Below, one piece after another: positions 24,286-26,971 of a stretch of DNA of 26,971 nt. Origin of the DNA: JAGLRQ01 sp965369805. Lineage in GTDB: Bacteria; Auribacterota; UBA6266. Below the pieces are notes generated by a model. That model did not search any database, was not told the origin of the DNA, and worked only from the letters and a program-made list of their open reading frames with translations. The stretch is taken from positions 1 through 26,971 of the forward strand of contig CBDURG010000010.1 in NCBI GenBank assembly GCA_965369805.1. Direction: 5' to 3'. A program made the translations under genes and the position numbers. The stretch's first letter is position 1. Each line of letters begins with the position of its first letter.

Positions 24286-24305
24286 CCCCGATCCCCTTGC
24301 GGGGA
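24286..24305. repeat. GC-rich hairpin downstream of accD
   Basis: CCCCG at 24286-24290 pairs with CGGGG at 24300-24304, or alternatively TCCCC (24292-24296) with GGGGA around TTGC. It has no T-run, so it is a poor intrinsic terminator. It is the first of several adjacent palindromes in the accD-folC gap. Confidence 0.55.
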
Positions 24306-24346
24306 CTTAATCTTGGGAATTCTAAACAAATTCCTCAAGGCAAGCA

Positions 24347-24373
24347 TGATTAAATCTCGGAGAGATTTAATCA
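24347..24373. repeat. Perfect 12-bp hairpin in the accD-folC gap
   Basis: TGATTAAATCTC and its exact inverse GAGATTTAATCA around a three-base GGA loop. A+T-rich stem without a following T-run. Confidence 0.85.
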
Positions 24374-24389
24374 GTCGGCCCTTTTCCAA

Positions 24390-24412
24390 TAGATTTACAA
24401 AATGTAAATCTA
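24390..24412. repeat. Perfect 10-bp hairpin next to the accD stop
   Basis: TAGATTTACA and TGTAAATCTA around an AAA loop, ending two bases from the accD stop codon. An outer CCAATA (24386-24391) with TATTGG (24416-24421) extends it across the stop. Confidence 0.85.
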
Positions 24413-24414
24413 AG

Positions 24415-25293
24415 CTATTGGGATAGGCGGGCAGATTTTGCTAAAGCAAAATCTGGGTTAACAGTAAACTGCAGAATATTTATAAGGGTACTTCTTATAT
24501 TTTTCCTCTCGACAATTATATCCAGAAGTCCGTGGTCAAATAAAAACTCAGCTCTTTGAAAACCCGAAGGAAGTTCCTGTTGAATTGTCTGTTTTATAAC
24601 CCGCGGCCCGGCAAAACCAATAAGGGCTTTAGGTTCGGCAATAATTATATCCCCAAGTGAAGCAAAACTCGCGGTTGTTCCGCCTGTCGTAGGATCGGTA
24701 AACACAGATATATAAAAAAGGCCTTTTTCCGAAAGCCTGCCAAGAGCCGCGCTGGTTTTAGCCATCTGCATAAGGCTTAAGGTTGACTCCTGCATTCTCG
24801 CGCCGCCCGATGTTGAAAAAATTATCACAGGTATCTCGTCCTTTATAGCCTTTTCTATAAGGCGGGTTATTTTTTCTCCTACAACCGCCCCCATGCTTCC
24901 GCCCATAAAACTAAAATCCATCACTCCCAGAGCTGTTTTAATCCCTCCAATCCTCGTAATTCCGGTCACAATAGCTTCATTCATTTTAGTTTTTTCTTCG
25001 GCCTTCTTTATTCTATCTTTATATGACTTACTGTCAACAAACCCCAGAGGATCAACACTTCTTAAATTAACATCCATTTCCTGAAAACTTTTTGCGTCAA
25101 CAACCATTTTTATACGTTCGGAAGCTCTGAGAGGATAATGATATTCGCATTTTGGACAAACCTTCTGATTTTCCTCAAGTTTTCCGGTATATATAGTATC
25201 ATTACACCCTTTGCATTTAATCCAGAGGCCGTCGGGAATATTGCTCTTCTTTGCCTGAATAGTTACGTATTTTTTCTTTTTAAAAATCGCCAT
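24415..25293 (-). CDS. accD: Acetyl-CoA carboxylase carboxyltransferase subunit beta
   Basis: A 292-residue AccD, the carboxyltransferase half that passes CO2 from biotin to acetyl-CoA together with AccA. The N-terminal zinc ribbon is C27/C30 and C46/C49. The oxyanion and CoA regions are SGGARMQES (162-170) and PTTGGTTASFA (201-211). The last 14 or so residues (NPDFALAKSARLSQ) are encoded by a perfect hairpin and look like an added tail, not family sequence. It starts five bases after the gatB stop with no evident Shine-Dalgarno, and is followed by folC. accA is not in the window. Confidence 0.95.
   Translation of the reverse strand: MAIFKKKKYVTIQAKKSNIPDGLWIKCKGCNDTIYTGKLEENQKVCPKCEYHYPLRASERIKMVVDAKSFQEMDVNLRSVDPLGFVDSKSYKDRIKKAEEKTKMNEAIVTGITRIGGIKTALGVMDFSFMGGSMGAVVGEKITRLIEKAIKDEIPVIIFSTSGGARMQESTLSLMQMAKTSAALGRLSEKGLFYISVFTDPTTGGTTASFASLGDIIIAEPKALIGFAGPRVIKQTIQQELPSGFQRAEFLFDHGLLDIIVERKNIRSTLINILQFTVNPDFALAKSARLSQ
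24432..24455. repeat. Perfect 10-bp hairpin inside the accD 3' coding end
   Basis: CAGATTTTGC and GCAAAATCTG around TAAA. It is translated as part of the AccD C-terminal tail. Confidence 0.85.
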
Positions 25294-25298
25294 ATTGA

Positions 25299-26729
25299 TT
25301 ATAATTTTTCCAGTTTCTTTTTCAAAATCTCATTTACAAGTTTCGGGTTTGCTTTCCCTTTAGTCGCTTTCATTACCAGGCCAATCATAAAACCAGCAGC
25401 CGATTTTTTACCCTTCTTATAATCTTCCACTACTTTCGAATTTTCACTTAAAGCCTTGATAATAATTTCTTCTATTTGAGTCTCATCTGAAATCTGGACA
25501 AAACCTCTTTCTTTAATAATTAAATCCGGGTTCTTTCCGGTTTTAAACATTTCAGAGAAAACTTCCTTTGCAATCTTACCGCTTATTATTCCCTGTTCAA
25601 CAAGGCCGATAAGGGCACTTAAAGATACAGGGGAAACCCTAACATCACTCAACGCGATCCGCGACGCATTTCTCTCTTTTAAAAATTCACCCATCACCCA
25701 GTTAGCCGCTTTTTTAGGAGCTGAACTATATTTAACCGTTGCTTCATAATAATCAGCCAGTTCTTTTTCCCCTGTCAAAACACCAGCATCATATTCTGAA
25801 AGCTTATATTCTTCAACAAACCGATTGTATCTTTCATAAGGCATTTCGGGAACATCTTTTTTTACATTCCGGAGATATTCATCATCAAGAACAACAGGAA
25901 CAAGATCCGGTTCAGGGAAATATCTGTAATCATGCGCTTCCTCTTTAGTCCTCATTAAAACTGTGTTCTCTTTTTCGGCATCCCAGAGCCTTGTCTCCTG
26001 AACTATTTTCCCCGATCCTTCAAGGACTTTTTTCTGGCGTTTAGCTTCATATTCCAGAGATTTTCTTACATTCGCGAAGGAATTCAAATTTTTTATCTCT
26101 GTTTTTGTCCCAAGCTCTTTCGCCCCCATCAGTCTTATTGAAATATTAGCATCGCATCTCAAGCTTCCTTCTTCCATATTACAATCTGAAACCCCCAGAT
26201 ATTTAAGGCATTGTTTCATGGAAACAAGATACGCATATGCCTCTTCTGGAAGCCTCATATCAGGTTCGCTCACAATTTCAAGAAGCGGAATACCTGTCCT
26301 GTTTAAATCCACACCGCTGCCGCCAAAAACGTCGTGAACCAACTTTCCCGCGTCTTCCTCAAGATGAATTCTTGTAATCCCAATTTTCTTTTTTTCACCA
26401 TTAACATTTATTGTGATTCCGCCTCCTACATTAAGCGGCTTATCATACTGGGAAACCTGATAGTTCTTCGGAAGATCCGGATAATAATAATTTTTCCTGT
26501 CAAACTTTGAAAATCTTGAAACTTCACATCCTAAGGCAATCCCGGTTTTAACAGCCATTCTTATTGCCTTCCCATTGATTACCGGCAATACTCCAGGAAG
26601 GCCGAGGCAAACAGGGCAAGTCTGAGTATTGGGCTCAGCACCAAACTTTGTGGAACAGCCGCAAAACATCTTCGATTCAGTCATCAACTGAGCATGAACT
26701 TCAAGACCAATGACTATTTCATATTTCAT
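25299..26729 (-). CDS. gatB: Aspartyl/glutamyl-tRNA amidotransferase subunit B
   Basis: A 476-residue GatB, full length. It opens with YEIVIGLEVHAQL, the zinc cysteines C23, C25, C38 and C41, and KNYYYPDLPKNYQ. The tail has the YqeY-like helical domain ending LKKKLEKL. GatB binds mischarged Glu-tRNA(Gln) or Asp-tRNA(Asn), activates it with ATP, and uses ammonia from GatA. The end of gatA lies upstream on the same strand. The ATG has no Shine-Dalgarno; heptad repeats begin seven bases upstream of it. Confidence 0.97.
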   Translation of the reverse strand: MKYEIVIGLEVHAQLMTESKMFCGCSTKFGAEPNTQTCPVCLGLPGVLPVINGKAIRMAVKTGIALGCEVSRFSKFDRKNYYYPDLPKNYQVSQYDKPLNVGGGITINVNGEKKKIGITRIHLEEDAGKLVHDVFGGSGVDLNRTGIPLLEIVSEPDMRLPEEAYAYLVSMKQCLKYLGVSDCNMEEGSLRCDANISIRLMGAKELGTKTEIKNLNSFANVRKSLEYEAKRQKKVLEGSGKIVQETRLWDAEKENTVLMRTKEEAHDYRYFPEPDLVPVVLDDEYLRNVKKDVPEMPYERYNRFVEEYKLSEYDAGVLTGEKELADYYEATVKYSSAPKKAANWVMGEFLKERNASRIALSDVRVSPVSLSALIGLVEQGIISGKIAKEVFSEMFKTGKNPDLIIKERGFVQISDETQIEEIIIKALSENSKVVEDYKKGKKSAAGFMIGLVMKATKGKANPKLVNEILKKKLEKL

Positions 26730-26735
26730 AAATAT

Positions 26736-26792
26736 AGTATCTCGTATCTAGTATCTAGTTAAGGAATAAGGTAAAAACAGTATCTCGTATTT
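26736..26792. repeat. Heptad repeat tracts in the gatB leader
   Basis: AGTATCT, CGTATCT, AGTATCT, AGTTAAG at 26736-26763, then after 15 bases AGTATCT, CGTATTT at 26779-26792. Same [AC]GTATNT family as the waaA leader. The stretch 26793-26860 is A+T-rich and shows nothing else. Confidence 0.9.
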
Positions 26793-26860
26793 GATGAACT
26801 GAAAAAGAAATTTTTATTTTTTCTGTCAAATTTCAAGACCCTTAAAATTTCTTATCTTTT

Positions 26861-26895
26861 CACTATTCACAATTCACTATCAACTATTCACTGCT
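26861..26895. repeat. CACTATT heptad repeat across the gatA stop
   Basis: Five consecutive units CACTATT, CACAATT, CACTATC, AACTATT, CACTGCT. The gatA stop codon (26884-26886) lies within the fourth unit, so the repeat supplies the last few residues of GatA. Confidence 0.85.
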
Positions 26896-26971
26896 CGTTA
26901 TTGGCCTTTTCTTATGATAATCATTCATCTGTTCAAATGTATATGCGACTTTTAAAAGATTTTCTTCCTTA
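26884..26971 (-). CDS. gatA: GatA, glutamyl-tRNA amidotransferase subunit A (3' end only)
   Basis: The last 28 codons of a gene cut by the window edge: KEENLLKVAYTFEQMNDYHK, then KRPITSSE and a TAG stop. The VAYTFEQ...HK end is typical of the GatA amidase, which releases ammonia from glutamine for GatB. It sits directly upstream of gatB on the same strand, 154 bases away. The final SSE lies in a heptad repeat and is probably not ancestral. The call rests on the tail motif and context. Confidence 0.85.
   Translation of the reverse strand, partial: KEENLLKVAYTFEQMNDYHKKRPITSSE

Overview
The window is an A+T-rich stretch of a diderm (Gram-negative type) bacterial chromosome. The evidence is an almost continuous minus-strand series of lipid A, Kdo and heptose genes (lpxL-like, lpxK, waaA, waaF, a WaaG-like transferase). 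Most intergenic gaps over about 90 bases carry short-period tandem repeats or palindromes. Housekeeping genes (gatA end, gatB, accD, folC, ppx/gppA, a tRNA-Ala) sit at the right-hand end. The gene families and repeat style resemble uncultivated diderm lineages such as Omnitrophota; that placement is inference and there is no marker gene here to settle it.

Layout, in the direction of minus-strand transcription (right to left): end of gatA, gatB, accD, folC (26971-22987). Then a small plus-strand island of tRNA-Ala(CGC) and a Ppx/GppA phosphatase (21696-22817), which converges on folC across a long imperfect inverted repeat. Next, back on the minus strand, are a secreted protein of unknown function, a 23-codon ORF with a strong ribosome binding site, a sugar-nucleotide epimerase/dehydratase and waaA (21540-17320). 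A three-gene cassette follows: EIIA-CBS, an ArsB/NhaD-type permease, and a stand-alone EIIA (17280-14618). Then come lpxK, an lpxL-like acyltransferase and waaF (14494-11305). These run directly into a carbamoyltransferase, SxtJ-like and DUF5989 trio (11298-8822). The run ends with two GT4 glycosyltransferases, two polytopic GT39/PMT-type glycosyltransferases, a methyltransferase, a Dpm1-like GT2 and a B12-binding radical SAM protein (8772-18).

How the genes fit together: LpxK and the LpxL-like acyltransferase finish lipid A, WaaA adds Kdo, and WaaF and the WaaG-like enzyme extend the core. The Dpm1-like GT2 could make polyprenyl-phosphate-sugar donors for the membrane GT39 enzymes. The carbamoyltransferase, methyltransferase and radical SAM enzyme are probable decorating enzymes for a surface glycan or lipid. 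GatB, AccD and FolC are ordinary core metabolism.

The most unusual signals are in the DNA between and inside the genes. Two related 48-base GC-rich palindromic elements sit inside coding frames without breaking them, one splitting the N-terminal part of the Dpm1-like gene and one forming the tail of its upstream neighbour. A heptad repeat family of the form [AC]GTATNT occupies the leaders of four genes that have no visible Shine-Dalgarno sequence. An array of near-perfect hairpins runs from downstream of accD into its last codons. A conserved 52-codon DUF5989 gene lies in what otherwise looks like an empty gap. All intergenic gaps are shorter than 300 bases.
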